A DNA stretch of 64,000 nucleotides from Hymenobacter nitidus (lineage in GTDB: Bacteria; Bacteroidota; Bacteroidia; Cytophagales; Hymenobacteraceae), in contig NZ_JAJADQ010000002.1 in NCBI RefSeq assembly GCF_020447315.1, positions 434,001-498,000 of the forward strand, read 5' to 3'. Numbering within the stretch: position 1 is the stretch's first letter; the number at the start of each line of letters is the position of its first letter. The translations under genes were made by a program, and so were the position numbers. The notes beneath the pieces were generated by a model. The model worked only from the letters and a program-made list of their open reading frames with translations, made no database searches and had not been told where the DNA came from. Below, one piece after another: positions 50,631-59,888 of this stretch.

Positions 50631-51617
50631 TTAATCAAGCAGATTAGAATAGGCATCGTTGGTGGCTTTGGCGGTGGCCGTGGTGCCCAGCGTGCTGGGC
50701 ATTTCGTTGAGCAGGGTGTTGAAGTCGCCCTTCTGGTATTTCTCCAGCAGGCGCTGCCCCTTCTCGCTCATCACCCCGTTCTGGATGTCCATTTCCTTCA
50801 CGAACTCCTGCGAATAGCGCATGGCCTGCTTGATCTGGCCCAGCTGCTGGGCCATGTCCTGGGCCACGCGGTCGGTGGCCATATCGAAGAAGTACTTCTT
50901 GTCCGGGTCGCCGCGCAGGATGTTCATGGCGGCCCGCATGCCCGAGCTGGTGCGCTTCACCAGCTCGTACTCGTCCTTGAGCAGGTTGACCTTGAACTTG
51001 GAGTTGTCGATCTGGCGCAGGGCGGCCTTCAGAATCTGGCGCATCACCAGCGTCACGTTGGCCGTGGTGGTCAGCATGGGCTGCAGGCGGTTGTTGTAGT
51101 CTTCCAGCTGGGCGGCCCGGGAGGCGTACGATTCGGCAAAGTCCTTTTCGCCCTTGCGGGCCGCCGAGTCGGCCAGGCGCAGGTACTCCTGCAGCTGCTG
51201 CTTGTTGCCGTCCATCTTGCGCTTCACCAGCTCGTGGGCCCCTTCGATGTGGCCCACTTCCGACTCCATGTTCTGGGCTTCCTTCTCCGTGTTGCGGATG
51301 TAGTCCTGCATGATGCCGATGGGGTCCGTCTCGACGAAGATGCCGGCCATGGTACGGAAGATGCGCTGCCCGGCGTACCAGAGCCCGGCCTTGATGCGCT
51401 TGCTGGTCACGATGAGAAACAGCACGAACAGCGCCCCCAGCCCGATGCCGAGCTTCACGGTATCGAAGACGATTTCGACCAGATACGGCACGATTTCGCC
51501 CCAGAAGTAGATGCCGGCCCCAGCCGCCGCGGCCAGAAAAACCCAGCCCGCTACCTTTTCGGGCTGTTGCCATTTGGGCAGTTCATTGGATTGCCCGGGT
51601 GAAAGAAGTGTGTTCAT
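50631..51617 (-). CDS. PspA/IM30-like coiled-coil protein with N-terminal membrane helices
   Basis: 328 residues. Two hydrophobic segments lie at about 25-75 (AGWVFLAAAAGAGIYFWGEI and LGIGLGALFVLFLIVTS). A long helical coiled-coil of PspA type follows (DPIGIMQDYIRNTEKEAQNM at about 98, then AARKGEKDFAESYASRAAQL). The tail is a Gln/Lys-rich helix ending NDAYSNLLD. PspA proteins are soluble and bind membranes under stress, so the fused membrane anchor is unusual. I assign this by pattern only. It probably works with the coiled-coil protein upstream and the OmpA-fused binding protein downstream. Confidence 0.7.
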   Translation of the reverse strand: MNTLLSPGQSNELPKWQQPEKVAGWVFLAAAAGAGIYFWGEIVPYLVEIVFDTVKLGIGLGALFVLFLIVTSKRIKAGLWYAGQRIFRTMAGIFVETDPIGIMQDYIRNTEKEAQNMESEVGHIEGAHELVKRKMDGNKQQLQEYLRLADSAARKGEKDFAESYASRAAQLEDYNNRLQPMLTTTANVTLVMRQILKAALRQIDNSKFKVNLLKDEYELVKRTSSGMRAAMNILRGDPDKKYFFDMATDRVAQDMAQQLGQIKQAMRYSQEFVKEMDIQNGVMSEKGQRLLEKYQKGDFNTLLNEMPSTLGTTATAKATNDAYSNLLD

Positions 51618-51693
51618 ATGGGTAAATGATTAGGTTGTGCAGTGTGAGGTCAGGAGTCAGGAGTCAGAACTTCGGAGCAGCGGAGTGCCCTGC

Positions 51694-52398
51694 TTATTTC
51701 CCCAGGCCCAGCAGAAAGCTCTGGGCCGCCTGGCGGTGGGCTTTCAAGTCGGCGGCGGCCGTGGCGTTGGCCAGCTCGTAGGACGCCAGTGCGGCCTGGG
51801 CCTTTTGCCGCTCGGCAACCAGCTGCTGCTGGGTGGCCTGCAGCTGCTGGCTTTTGGCTTCCAGCTGCTTGGTCAGCGCCGCCAGGTCGGCCTGCAGCTG
51901 CTGCTCTTGGCCCGTGAGTTGCACGATGGCGCTGGGCGGGGCGTTGGGAATCTTCAGCTCGCCCATTTTTTCCTGGTGCCGCTCCAGCACCTTGTTGCGG
52001 TCGGCCTGCAGCTTGTGGTCCAGCTGCTCGGCCGAGGTCAGCAGCGTGGCCGCGTCGAGGCCCGTGACGGCGGCAAAGGCGTGAAAGGCCGTCTGGTAGA
52101 GCACCGGCCCGGCCAGCCCGCTGGCAGCCATGCTCTTTACCATTTTGGTGTAGGCCACGAAGTCCTTGCCGTCGCCGGTTAGCAGCGTGGCAATGTGGTC
52201 GAGGTGGCGCTGTTCGGGCTGCGTGACGCTGGGCTGACTCAGGGCGAAGGTGCCGGGCCCGGGCGCCACCGGCAGCTGCTGCGGCACCGGGGCAGTGGCC
52301 GGTACGGAGCCTTTACCGGCCTTACCCGGGGCGCTGGCATCGTCGCCTTCGACGAAGAAGTCTTTAGCAGCTTTGGCGAGGTTGTCGAAAAGGTCCAT
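51694..52398 (-). CDS. Coiled-coil protein of the PspA-like cluster
   Basis: 234 residues. The N-terminus (MDLFDNLAKAAKDFFVEGDD) is amphipathic and could bind membrane. A Pro/Ala-rich linker (about 24-55) and a helical middle follow. The last 100 residues are a long Gln/Leu/Ala coiled coil (QLQADLAALTKQLEAKSQQL, QAALASYELANATAA). No family recognised. It is the first gene of the minus-strand cluster, 76 bases upstream of the PspA-like gene. The amphipathic N-terminus resembles the membrane-binding helix of PspA, a structural analogy only. Confidence 0.7.
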   Translation of the reverse strand: MDLFDNLAKAAKDFFVEGDDASAPGKAGKGSVPATAPVPQQLPVAPGPGTFALSQPSVTQPEQRHLDHIATLLTGDGKDFVAYTKMVKSMAASGLAGPVLYQTAFHAFAAVTGLDAATLLTSAEQLDHKLQADRNKVLERHQEKMGELKIPNAPPSAIVQLTGQEQQLQADLAALTKQLEAKSQQLQATQQQLVAERQKAQAALASYELANATAAADLKAHRQAAQSFLLGLGK

Positions 52399-52725
52399 GG
52401 AGCGGAGGTGTTAGGTGATTGGTGATGTGGGCCTTTTGCCAAGACCAGTGCCGCACGCCGCCAACACACTCAGGCACCTAGTCAACTAACTGATTATCAA
52501 TTATCAAAAATCACAACCTCGGTTAACGCCGCCGAGAATGGGCTACAAACCCTTTCATTTTGGTAGGGTCTATTTCCATATCAGCATACTCCTGGGCCAC
52601 ACCCGGGCTCCTGGCCGGTCCCGCCCCACGCCTCGTCCCAGGGCCCTAAGGGCGGGGCGGGACCGGCTTTGGCCTCCAGTTCCGTTCTTTGCAATTCCAC
52701 TCCCTCTATTTCCCCTATTGCACGC
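52399..52725. other. Divergent intergenic region with strong hairpin
   Basis: 327 bases between the coiled-coil gene and the nuclease gene. GCCGGTCCCGCCCC (52614-52627) and GGGGCGGGACCGGC (52654-52667) form a 14-base stem with a 26-base loop, then TTTGG; as a terminator it is weak. An AT-rich patch at about 52480-52515 may contain the promoter of the minus-strand cluster. No gene or RNA seen. Confidence 0.6.
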
Positions 52726-53580
52726 ATGCTCATTACCCGAACCACCGCTGCCGCCTGGCTGGCGCTAAGCCTGCTGATGGGCGCCTGTTCCTCAGAACAA
52801 GAAGACGTAGCGCCCGCGGCTTCTTTGCCCGAGCACCTGACTCTGGGCAACCCCAGCGGCGCCACGGCCGACCCAGGCCAGCCGACGAATTATCTGCTGC
52901 TGAAAACGCAGTTTGCCGTTTCCTACCACCGCGACCGGGGTATTCCCAATTGGGTAAGCTGGCACCTCAGCTCGGAATGGCTGGGTTCGGCGGCCCGCCA
53001 GGATGACTTCCGCGCCGATACGGGGTTGCCTGCCGGCTGGTACCAGGTCAGCACCGGCAGCTACACCGGCTCGGGCTTCGACCGGGGCCACAACTGCCCC
53101 TCGGCCGACCGCACCAAGACTATAGCCGACAATTCGGCCACCTTCCTGATGACCAACATGGTGCCCCAGGCTCCCAACAACAACCAGCGCCCCTGGGCTG
53201 GTCTGGAAAGCTACTGCCGCACCCTGGTGGATCAGGGCAATGAGCTATATATCCTTATGGGTAATTACGGCAAAGGCGGCACTGGCTCAAATGGGTATAA
53301 AGAAACCCTGGCCGATGGCCGCGTGACCGTACCCCGGCGCCTCTGGAAAGTAATTGTGGTGCTGCCCCAGGGCAGTGACGACGTGCGCCGCGTGTCGGCC
53401 AGCACCCGGGTTATTGCCGTGGACACGCCCAACGACAACGCCCTCGATACCGCCTGGGGCTCGTACCGGACCACGGTGGACGCCATTGAGCAGGCCACGG
53501 GCTACGATGTCATGTCGCAGGTGCCGGCCCCGGTGCAGGCCACGCTGGAAGCCCGCGTGGATACTGGCCCCACGCAGTAG
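52726..53580 (+). CDS. Secreted DNA/RNA non-specific endonuclease (NucA family), lipoprotein
   Basis: 284 residues from ATG 52726 (MLITRTTAAAWLALS). Lipobox MGAC after a hydrophobic stretch. The catalytic DRGH motif (FDRGHNCPSADRT) gives catalytic His122. MTNMVPQAPNNNQRPW supplies the metal-binding Asn, and ELYILMGNYG and VPRRLWKVIVVL are family blocks. Such enzymes degrade DNA and RNA outside the cytoplasm for nutrient use or defence. No immunity gene is adjacent, which fits a periplasmic or surface location. Confidence 0.95.
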   Translation: MLITRTTAAAWLALSLLMGACSSEQEDVAPAASLPEHLTLGNPSGATADPGQPTNYLLLKTQFAVSYHRDRGIPNWVSWHLSSEWLGSAARQDDFRADTGLPAGWYQVSTGSYTGSGFDRGHNCPSADRTKTIADNSATFLMTNMVPQAPNNNQRPWAGLESYCRTLVDQGNELYILMGNYGKGGTGSNGYKETLADGRVTVPRRLWKVIVVLPQGSDDVRRVSASTRVIAVDTPNDNALDTAWGSYRTTVDAIEQATGYDVMSQVPAPVQATLEARVDTGPTQ

Positions 53581-53733
53581 CGCACAACGCCGCCGAGCCT
53601 GCGTGGCTCAGGTCAAATGACCAGGCACTACCACGGTATTGTGCAAGCAGCCCGAAATTTTACGAGGACCGGTGTGGAATACGCGGCCTGGTAGCATCCA
53701 GCTACTAAAGCAAGCTTCTTATTCCCGCCGCCT

Positions 53734-56700
53734 ATGCGCCATTCGCTACTATTCCTGTTCCTTCTATTGCTGGCTTTGTCGGCCCCCGCCCAGCAGCGCC
53801 TGGTGCGGGCCCGGCAGACGAGCTACCTGACCAAGGTGTTTCGCCTGACCGATGCACAGGCCCGCCACCTCTACGAGCACGACCTCTCGGCGGCCCGCTC
53901 CGACTTCTTCACCCAGCCCGTCGATTCGTTTCCCACGGATGCCGTGCTGGATGCGGGCCGCCGCCGGCCCCTGCCGCTGGGCTACTATTTGGTGGCGCAC
54001 ACCGAGGGCCCGCAGCTGGTGTACTGGCTGCGCAGCGAAACCAGCCGGGAGCTGGCCCTGCTCGACAACCAGGTGGACCTAACCCTGGTGGTGCGCGACT
54101 CCTTGGGCCGCCTGCTCAAAGATGCCCAGGTGAGCCTGCGGGGCCGCCCGGTGCCTTTCGACGCGGCCACCCGCACCTACCGCCTGGCCAAAGGTGGCCG
54201 CAGCGGCCTGGTAGCCGTGACGCAGGCTGGCCACACGACCTTTCATTTCATCCAGCAGCAGCTTCCCAGCCCGCAGGCCCGCACGCTGGGGCAACTCGGC
54301 CGCCGCCTCGTGTTCGGCTTTCCCCTGGGCTACCTGACCACGCCTTTCTGGAACCTGGGCCATGACCTGAAGCAGGCTTCCTACATTCCCACGGGGCTGG
54401 TGGGTTTGGTCCGCTCCCCGTTCAGCGCCGACGTGCGGGAGCAGCGCCAAACCCGGCGGGAAGAAACCGAGGAAAACCGCTGGCGCAGCTACGTGGCCCT
54501 GAGCAAGCCCAAGTACCGGCCCACGGCCGACACGCTGCGCTTCAAGGTGCGCCTGCTGCGGCGCTCCAGCGGCCGGCCCAGCCGCCAGCCCCTCACGCTG
54601 TGGCTGGGCGGCGGCCCGGGGCACCCCGAAAAGAAAATAGCCCTGCTGCGGCCCCAGCGGCCCGGCTCCTACCACTACGCCCTGCCCCTGGGCGACACGC
54701 TGGGCCTGCGCGCCAATACCCGGGTAGGCTTTCGGCTCGCCAACCGCCGGGGACAAACCCTGGCCGCCAGTCACTTTCAGCTGGAAGACTACGAGTTGAA
54801 AAGCACCCGCTACGTGCTGCGCGCGGCCCAAAAAGAGCACCGCCAGGGCCAGCCCCAGGCCGTGTTTCTGCGCGGCACCGACAGCAACGAGCTTAACCTG
54901 CTCGACGCCCGCGTGCGGCTCAGCGTGGTGCCCAGCGCGGCAGTAGGGGCGTTTGTCGCGCGCCAGGTATTCGTGCCCGATACGCTCTGGACCCGCAGCC
55001 AGGCCCTGGATGCCACCGGCGAAACCCGCCTGAACCTACCGCCCGCCATTTTCCCGCCCGCTGATTTTGACTACCGGGTGCAGGCCACCTTTCTGAACGC
55101 CGACAACGAGCGGCGCACCGAAACCCTGACCGTGCCCTACCGCCGCGACGCGGGCCAGCTGATGCTGGAGCTGGTGGCCGATTCGGTGCGCCTGACCTAT
55201 CAGCACCTGGGCCGGTCGGTGCCCCACGCAGCCACGCTCACCCTCACCAAGGGCGAATCAGACGACCAGGAGCTGTTTTCGGGCCCGGTGATGCTGCCCC
55301 GCACGGTGGCCCTCGACCCGCGGGCCGGCTCCTACGCGCTGACCGATGCCGACCAGCGCACGGCCGAACTGGAGCTGACGGCCGACAACAGCGGCCTGGC
55401 CCTGCGCTCCGACCGCACCCACGACTCGATTTTTCTGGCCGTGGAAAACCCGCGCCGCCTGAGCTTCTGGTACTACGTGTACCGGGGCAGCAAGCTGGTG
55501 CACCGCGGCTACGGCCCGGCCTGGCAGCTGGCCGGCGCCGCGCCGGGCAAGGAGCCGTGGGCGGTGTCGGTGCATTACTTCTGGGGCGGGCAGCTGCGGG
55601 TGGCCGAGTACACCGTGGCGTTGCCCCAGCGCCAGCTCGTGGTGCGCACCGAGCAGCCGGCCGTGGCCTATCCGGGCCAGAAGATTCAGCTGCAGTTCAC
55701 CGTTACCGACGGTGGGGGCCGGCCCGTGCCGAATGCCGACCTGACGGCCTACGCCACCACCAGCAAGTTTGGGCAGGCCAAACCCACCCCGGAGCTGCCC
55801 AGCTTCGAGCCGCCCGTGGTGGGCCGGGTGTCGCGGCGACGGTTCGGGCTGCGCGCCACGTTCGACAACACCCCGCGCGCCGCGGCCGAGCAGCAGCTGG
55901 CCTGGCCGCAGTGGCGCCGGCAGCTGGGCCTCGACTCGCTGCAATTCTACCGGTTTCTGTACCCCGAGTCGGGCGCTTTCTACGAGTACCAGCCGGCGCC
56001 CGGAGGCCTGACCCAGGTAGCACCGTTCGTGGTCGATTCGGGCCGGGTGCAGGCCCCGGTGGCCGTGTACATCGACGGGGTGCCGGCCTACGTGCACCAG
56101 CTCAACCAGCAGGAACCCTACGCCCTGGTAGCCGAACCGGGCCGGCACACGCTCAGCATCCGTACCGTGAACCGCCTGGTGACCCTGCACGACGTGAACC
56201 TGCGCCACCTGCACAAGCTCACGCTCAGCATCGACGTGAACCGGCCCTGCCAGGAGCTGACCGTGGAGGCCCGCCCCACCACCCTCACGCCGGCCGAGGA
56301 ACTGGCCCTGACCCGCTCGGTGCTGTTCATCGACAATCCCTTTTCCGCGGCCACCAGCGTGCGGCAGGGCAATCTGCTGCGGCCCGTCACGACCAGCCTA
56401 CACGGCAGCTACGGCGTCAGCGGCCCGTTCCGCCCCGATTCGCTGCTCTTGCGGCGCGCCGACGGGCTGCGCCGGCGCTTCCTGTTTGAGCCCCTGTTTC
56501 GCTACGACTTTGCGCCGGGCCTGCTGAAAATGCGCAGCCTCGAGGGCGGCCGCCGGCTGTATCTGAGCAGCTTAACGGGGCAGGCCACCCTGCCCTTCGG
56601 GGATTTTGCCCTGACCGAAGCCGCCTTTAGGGCCCGGTATCAGCCCGCCTATTCGCCATGGACCGCCCCGCCGCGCCGCCGCTACATCTTCGATACGCCC

Positions 56701-59700
56701 CAGCAGACACCGCCGGGCCAGGGCCGCCTGGAAATACGCCTGCCGCCGCGCCCCGCCGATGCCCGGCCGGATTACCAGTTTCCGACGGCCGCCTACCTGC
56801 TGCTGACCCGGCCCGGCCAACCGGCTTTTCAGCGGCTGCAGCCCGGCTCCGGCCGCCTGCACGCCCTGGCCCCGGGACGCTACCGCGTGGCCGTGCTGCT
56901 GGCCGACAGCACCTGCCTGGCCCCGGCCGAAGACCTGGTAGTGCAGGCCAACGGCGTGACCTACGTGCAGCTGCGCCCCACCGACCGGCAGCCGGCCGGC
57001 CAGCTCAGCCGCCGCATCCTGCGCCTGCTCGCCACCCACCTGGACCCAGGCCCCGCGACACCGGCAGATGAGTTGCGGCAGGCCCGACGCACGATTGCCG
57101 TGGTGCAGTATACCGAGCCCCAGCCGGGCTGGCGCACCATCAGTGGGCAAGTTACCGACCGGAACAGCGGGGAAGGCCTGCCCGGCGTAACGGTGCTGCT
57201 GAAGGGCACTACTATTGGCGTTTCCACTAATGCCGACGGCACTTACCTGCTGCAGGTGCCCCAGGACGGCGGCACCCTGCAGTTTAGCTCCATCGGCTAC
57301 GTTCAGACCGAAAAACCCACTGACCGCAGTGAAATCAACGTGGGGCTGACCATCGATACCAAGCAGCTCTCGGAGGTGGTGGTAACCGGCTATGGCACGC
57401 AAACCCGTCAGTCATTAACCTACGCTGTTTCTACCGTCAACGCCCTGCAGGGCCGGGTGGCCGGGGTCAGCATTACCGGAGCGCCGGCCCAAACCGGCAG
57501 CGTCACGATTCGGGGCGTGGCGAGTTTGCCGGCTGCTGAGCAGCCCCTGATTATGCTCGACGGGCTACCTTTCAACGGCCGTTTGGAGGATCTGGCCCCG
57601 GCCGATATTGCCGCGGCGAAGCTGCTCAAGGGTACGGCGGCAGTAGCAACATATGGGGCCCGGGCGGCTAATGGCGTGCTGTTCATTACCAGCGCGGCCA
57701 GCCGGGCCGGCAACGACCCGGCCGGCCGTGACCCGCACCTGGCCCTGCGCCGCAACTTCCGCGACTATGCCTGGTGGCGCCCCATGCTCATCACCGACAG
57801 CCGCGGCCAGGCCCGCACCGAAGTGACCCTGCCCGACGACGTGACCGGCTGGGACACCTTCGTGCTGGGCTCCGACGACCACGGCCGCGTGGGCAGCGCC
57901 TCCAGCCTGCTGCGCTCCTTCAAGGCCCTGCTGGCCGAGCTGGCCGTGCCCCGCTTTCTGGTGGAGGGCGACCGGGCTCAGGTGCTGGGTAAAATCCTGA
58001 ACTACGGCCCCGACACGGCCCAGGTTACCACCCGCTTCAGCGTGGCGGGCCAGCCGGGCCTTGGTCAGGCGCGCCAGGTCATTACCTCCACGCTCGACAC
58101 GCTCACTATCACGGCCCCGTCGGGTCAGGACTCGGTGCTGGTCAGCTTCGGCCTGCAGCAGGCCAGCGGCTACGCCGACGGGGAACAGCGCCCGATTCCG
58201 GTGCTGCCGGCCGGCACGCGCGAGCGGGTGGGCACCTTTGCTATTCTCAGCGCCAACGACACGACCCTGACCCTGCCCTTCGACTCGCGGCTGGGCCCCG
58301 TGACGGTGCGCCTGGAAAGTGACGCCCTGCCCGTGCTGCTCTCCGAAATTCAGCATGTGCAGGCCTACGCCTACCTCTGCAACGAGCAGGCCGCCTCCAA
58401 GCTCAAGGCCCTGCTGCTGGAACAGCAGATCCGGACGGTGCAGCAGCAGCCCTTCAAGGGCGAGCGGAGCATCAACTTTCTGATTCGCAAATTGCTCCAG
58501 GGCCGCCACCAGCCCGAAGGTCTCTGGGGTACCTGGCCCACCTCGGAAGTAAGTCCCTGGGCTACCACCCACGTGCTGGAAGCCTTGCTGGCCGCCGACA
58601 AAGCCGGGTACAAGGTGCGCTTTGAGCGCGACAAGGTGCAGCAGTATCTGCTCCGGGAGCTGGACCACAGCCTAGCCGCCGTGCCCACGGGACCCACCAC
58701 GCTGCCCGCCCGCTGGCACTACCGCTCCGACGACGACCAGATCCGGCTGCTGCACGTGCTGCACCAGCTGGGCGTGCCAGCTGACTTCCGCACCTACGTG
58801 ACCCGCCTGGAGCGCGCCACCACCGGCCGCCAGCCACTGGACCGCTACCTGGCCCTGACCGAGCTGCGCCAGAAGCTGGGCCTTGCCTACCAGCTCGACA
58901 CGCTGCGGCGCTACCGCCTGACCACCCAGCTGGGCGGCGCGTTTTATGCTGATACGCTACGCCCCGGCTCCTACTACCGCTACGTGCTGCGCGGCCCGGT
59001 GGGCACCACATTGCTGGCCTACCGCCTGCTGCGCGCCCAGGGCGGCCACGAGGCCGAGCTGACCCGCCTGCGCAACTACCTGCTCACGCTGCGCCGCACC
59101 GACTACTGGGCCAGCACCTACGAAGCGGCTCAGGTACTGGAAACCATCGGCCCCGACCTGCTGGCGGCGGGCCAGCCGGCCCTGCTGGCCCGGGTGCAGC
59201 TCAGCGGCGCGACCAGTAAGGATATCGGCCAGTTTCCGCAGGAGTTGACCTTGCCGGCCGGGGCCGGGCCGCTCACCTTGCGCAAGCAGGGCCAGCTGCC
59301 CGTGTACGCCACGGCCTACCAGACGCGCTGGAACCCGGCCCCGCAGCCGGCGGCCGCGCCCTTCACGGTGAAAACCGAGCTGGCCGGGCAATCGGGGCAG
59401 CGGGTGATTCTGCGGGCCGGGCAGCCGGTCGAGCTGGTCGTGACGGTGGACGTGAAGGCCGAGGCCCGGTACGTGCTGCTGGAAGTGCCCATTCCGGCCG
59501 GCTGCTCCTACGGGGAACACAAGCCCGGCAACTATTTCGAGGTGCACCGCGAGTACCTGCGCCACCAGGCCGGCATCTTTATCGACCGGCTGCCCATCGG
59601 GGTGCATACCTTCCGGGTAGTCTTGCAGCCGCGCTACCGGGGCCGCTACCTGCTGAACCCGGCCAAAGCGGAGCTGATGTACTTTCCCACCAATTTCGGC

Positions 59701-59733
59701 CGCAGCGCCAGCAAGCAGGTGCGGGTCGAGTAA
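53734..59733 (+). CDS. Alpha-2-macroglobulin family protein with inserted carboxypeptidase-like and TonB-plug segment
   Basis: 1999 residues. Signal peptide at residues 1-20. Residues about 20-1130 hold MG-type beta domains, including an MG2-like part (LVVRTEQPAVAYPGQKIQLQ). About 1136-1215 is a CarboxypepD_reg-type domain (ISGQVTDRNSGEGLPGVTVL) and 1215-1320 a TonB-receptor plug-like stretch (VVVTGYGTQTRQSLTYAVS, LIMLDGLPFNGRLEDLAP). The A2M core follows (about 1340-1999; MLITDSRGQARTEVTLPDDV). The thioester motif is kept: Cys1549-Asn-Glu-Gln1552 in AYLCNEQAASKL. A2M proteins trap proteases or modify surfaces. The barrel of a real receptor is missing. No PBP1C partner is next to it. Confidence 0.92.
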   Translation: MRHSLLFLFLLLLALSAPAQQRLVRARQTSYLTKVFRLTDAQARHLYEHDLSAARSDFFTQPVDSFPTDAVLDAGRRRPLPLGYYLVAHTEGPQLVYWLRSETSRELALLDNQVDLTLVVRDSLGRLLKDAQVSLRGRPVPFDAATRTYRLAKGGRSGLVAVTQAGHTTFHFIQQQLPSPQARTLGQLGRRLVFGFPLGYLTTPFWNLGHDLKQASYIPTGLVGLVRSPFSADVREQRQTRREETEENRWRSYVALSKPKYRPTADTLRFKVRLLRRSSGRPSRQPLTLWLGGGPGHPEKKIALLRPQRPGSYHYALPLGDTLGLRANTRVGFRLANRRGQTLAASHFQLEDYELKSTRYVLRAAQKEHRQGQPQAVFLRGTDSNELNLLDARVRLSVVPSAAVGAFVARQVFVPDTLWTRSQALDATGETRLNLPPAIFPPADFDYRVQATFLNADNERRTETLTVPYRRDAGQLMLELVADSVRLTYQHLGRSVPHAATLTLTKGESDDQELFSGPVMLPRTVALDPRAGSYALTDADQRTAELELTADNSGLALRSDRTHDSIFLAVENPRRLSFWYYVYRGSKLVHRGYGPAWQLAGAAPGKEPWAVSVHYFWGGQLRVAEYTVALPQRQLVVRTEQPAVAYPGQKIQLQFTVTDGGGRPVPNADLTAYATTSKFGQAKPTPELPSFEPPVVGRVSRRRFGLRATFDNTPRAAAEQQLAWPQWRRQLGLDSLQFYRFLYPESGAFYEYQPAPGGLTQVAPFVVDSGRVQAPVAVYIDGVPAYVHQLNQQEPYALVAEPGRHTLSIRTVNRLVTLHDVNLRHLHKLTLSIDVNRPCQELTVEARPTTLTPAEELALTRSVLFIDNPFSAATSVRQGNLLRPVTTSLHGSYGVSGPFRPDSLLLRRADGLRRRFLFEPLFRYDFAPGLLKMRSLEGGRRLYLSSLTGQATLPFGDFALTEAAFRARYQPAYSPWTAPPRRRYIFDTPQQTPPGQGRLEIRLPPRPADARPDYQFPTAAYLLLTRPGQPAFQRLQPGSGRLHALAPGRYRVAVLLADSTCLAPAEDLVVQANGVTYVQLRPTDRQPAGQLSRRILRLLATHLDPGPATPADELRQARRTIAVVQYTEPQPGWRTISGQVTDRNSGEGLPGVTVLLKGTTIGVSTNADGTYLLQVPQDGGTLQFSSIGYVQTEKPTDRSEINVGLTIDTKQLSEVVVTGYGTQTRQSLTYAVSTVNALQGRVAGVSITGAPAQTGSVTIRGVASLPAAEQPLIMLDGLPFNGRLEDLAPADIAAAKLLKGTAAVATYGARAANGVLFITSAASRAGNDPAGRDPHLALRRNFRDYAWWRPMLITDSRGQARTEVTLPDDVTGWDTFVLGSDDHGRVGSASSLLRSFKALLAELAVPRFLVEGDRAQVLGKILNYGPDTAQVTTRFSVAGQPGLGQARQVITSTLDTLTITAPSGQDSVLVSFGLQQASGYADGEQRPIPVLPAGTRERVGTFAILSANDTTLTLPFDSRLGPVTVRLESDALPVLLSEIQHVQAYAYLCNEQAASKLKALLLEQQIRTVQQQPFKGERSINFLIRKLLQGRHQPEGLWGTWPTSEVSPWATTHVLEALLAADKAGYKVRFERDKVQQYLLRELDHSLAAVPTGPTTLPARWHYRSDDDQIRLLHVLHQLGVPADFRTYVTRLERATTGRQPLDRYLALTELRQKLGLAYQLDTLRRYRLTTQLGGAFYADTLRPGSYYRYVLRGPVGTTLLAYRLLRAQGGHEAELTRLRNYLLTLRRTDYWASTYEAAQVLETIGPDLLAAGQPALLARVQLSGATSKDIGQFPQELTLPAGAGPLTLRKQGQLPVYATAYQTRWNPAPQPAAAPFTVKTELAGQSGQRVILRAGQPVELVVTVDVKAEARYVLLEVPIPAGCSYGEHKPGNYFEVHREYLRHQAGIFIDRLPIGVHTFRVVLQPRYRGRYLLNPAKAELMYFPTNFGRSASKQVRVE

Positions 59734-59762
59734 TAAGTAAGAATAGAACGTTGCGCATGCCT

Positions 59763-59819
59763 GGTACGGCGGCAAAGCTGGTTCCAGAACGTTTTCTGGG
59801 CCGGAGTTGCCGCCGTACC
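59763..59819. terminator. Compound hairpin after the macroglobulin gene
   Basis: GGTACGGCGGCAA (59763-59775) pairs perfectly with TTGCCGCCGTACC (59807-59819), and an inner CCAGAA/TTCTGG hairpin (59784-59799) fills the loop. The flank TTTAGGG is only a short T-run. A second GCCGGC/GCCGGC hairpin with a T-rich tail follows at 59840-59866. Confidence 0.7.
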
Positions 59820-59888
59820 TTTAGGGTTGGGCTTCCGTGGCCGGCTCCTTAGGCCGGCTTGCTTTTCTTCCAGAGCCCGTTTTTTCGC

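Noticed and set aside
52437..52453. Sigma-54-like site on the minus strand upstream of the coiled-coil gene (CGGCAC-N5-TTGG)
   Set aside because: The invariant GC of the -12 element is absent and the -24 element is imperfect, so it does not qualify.
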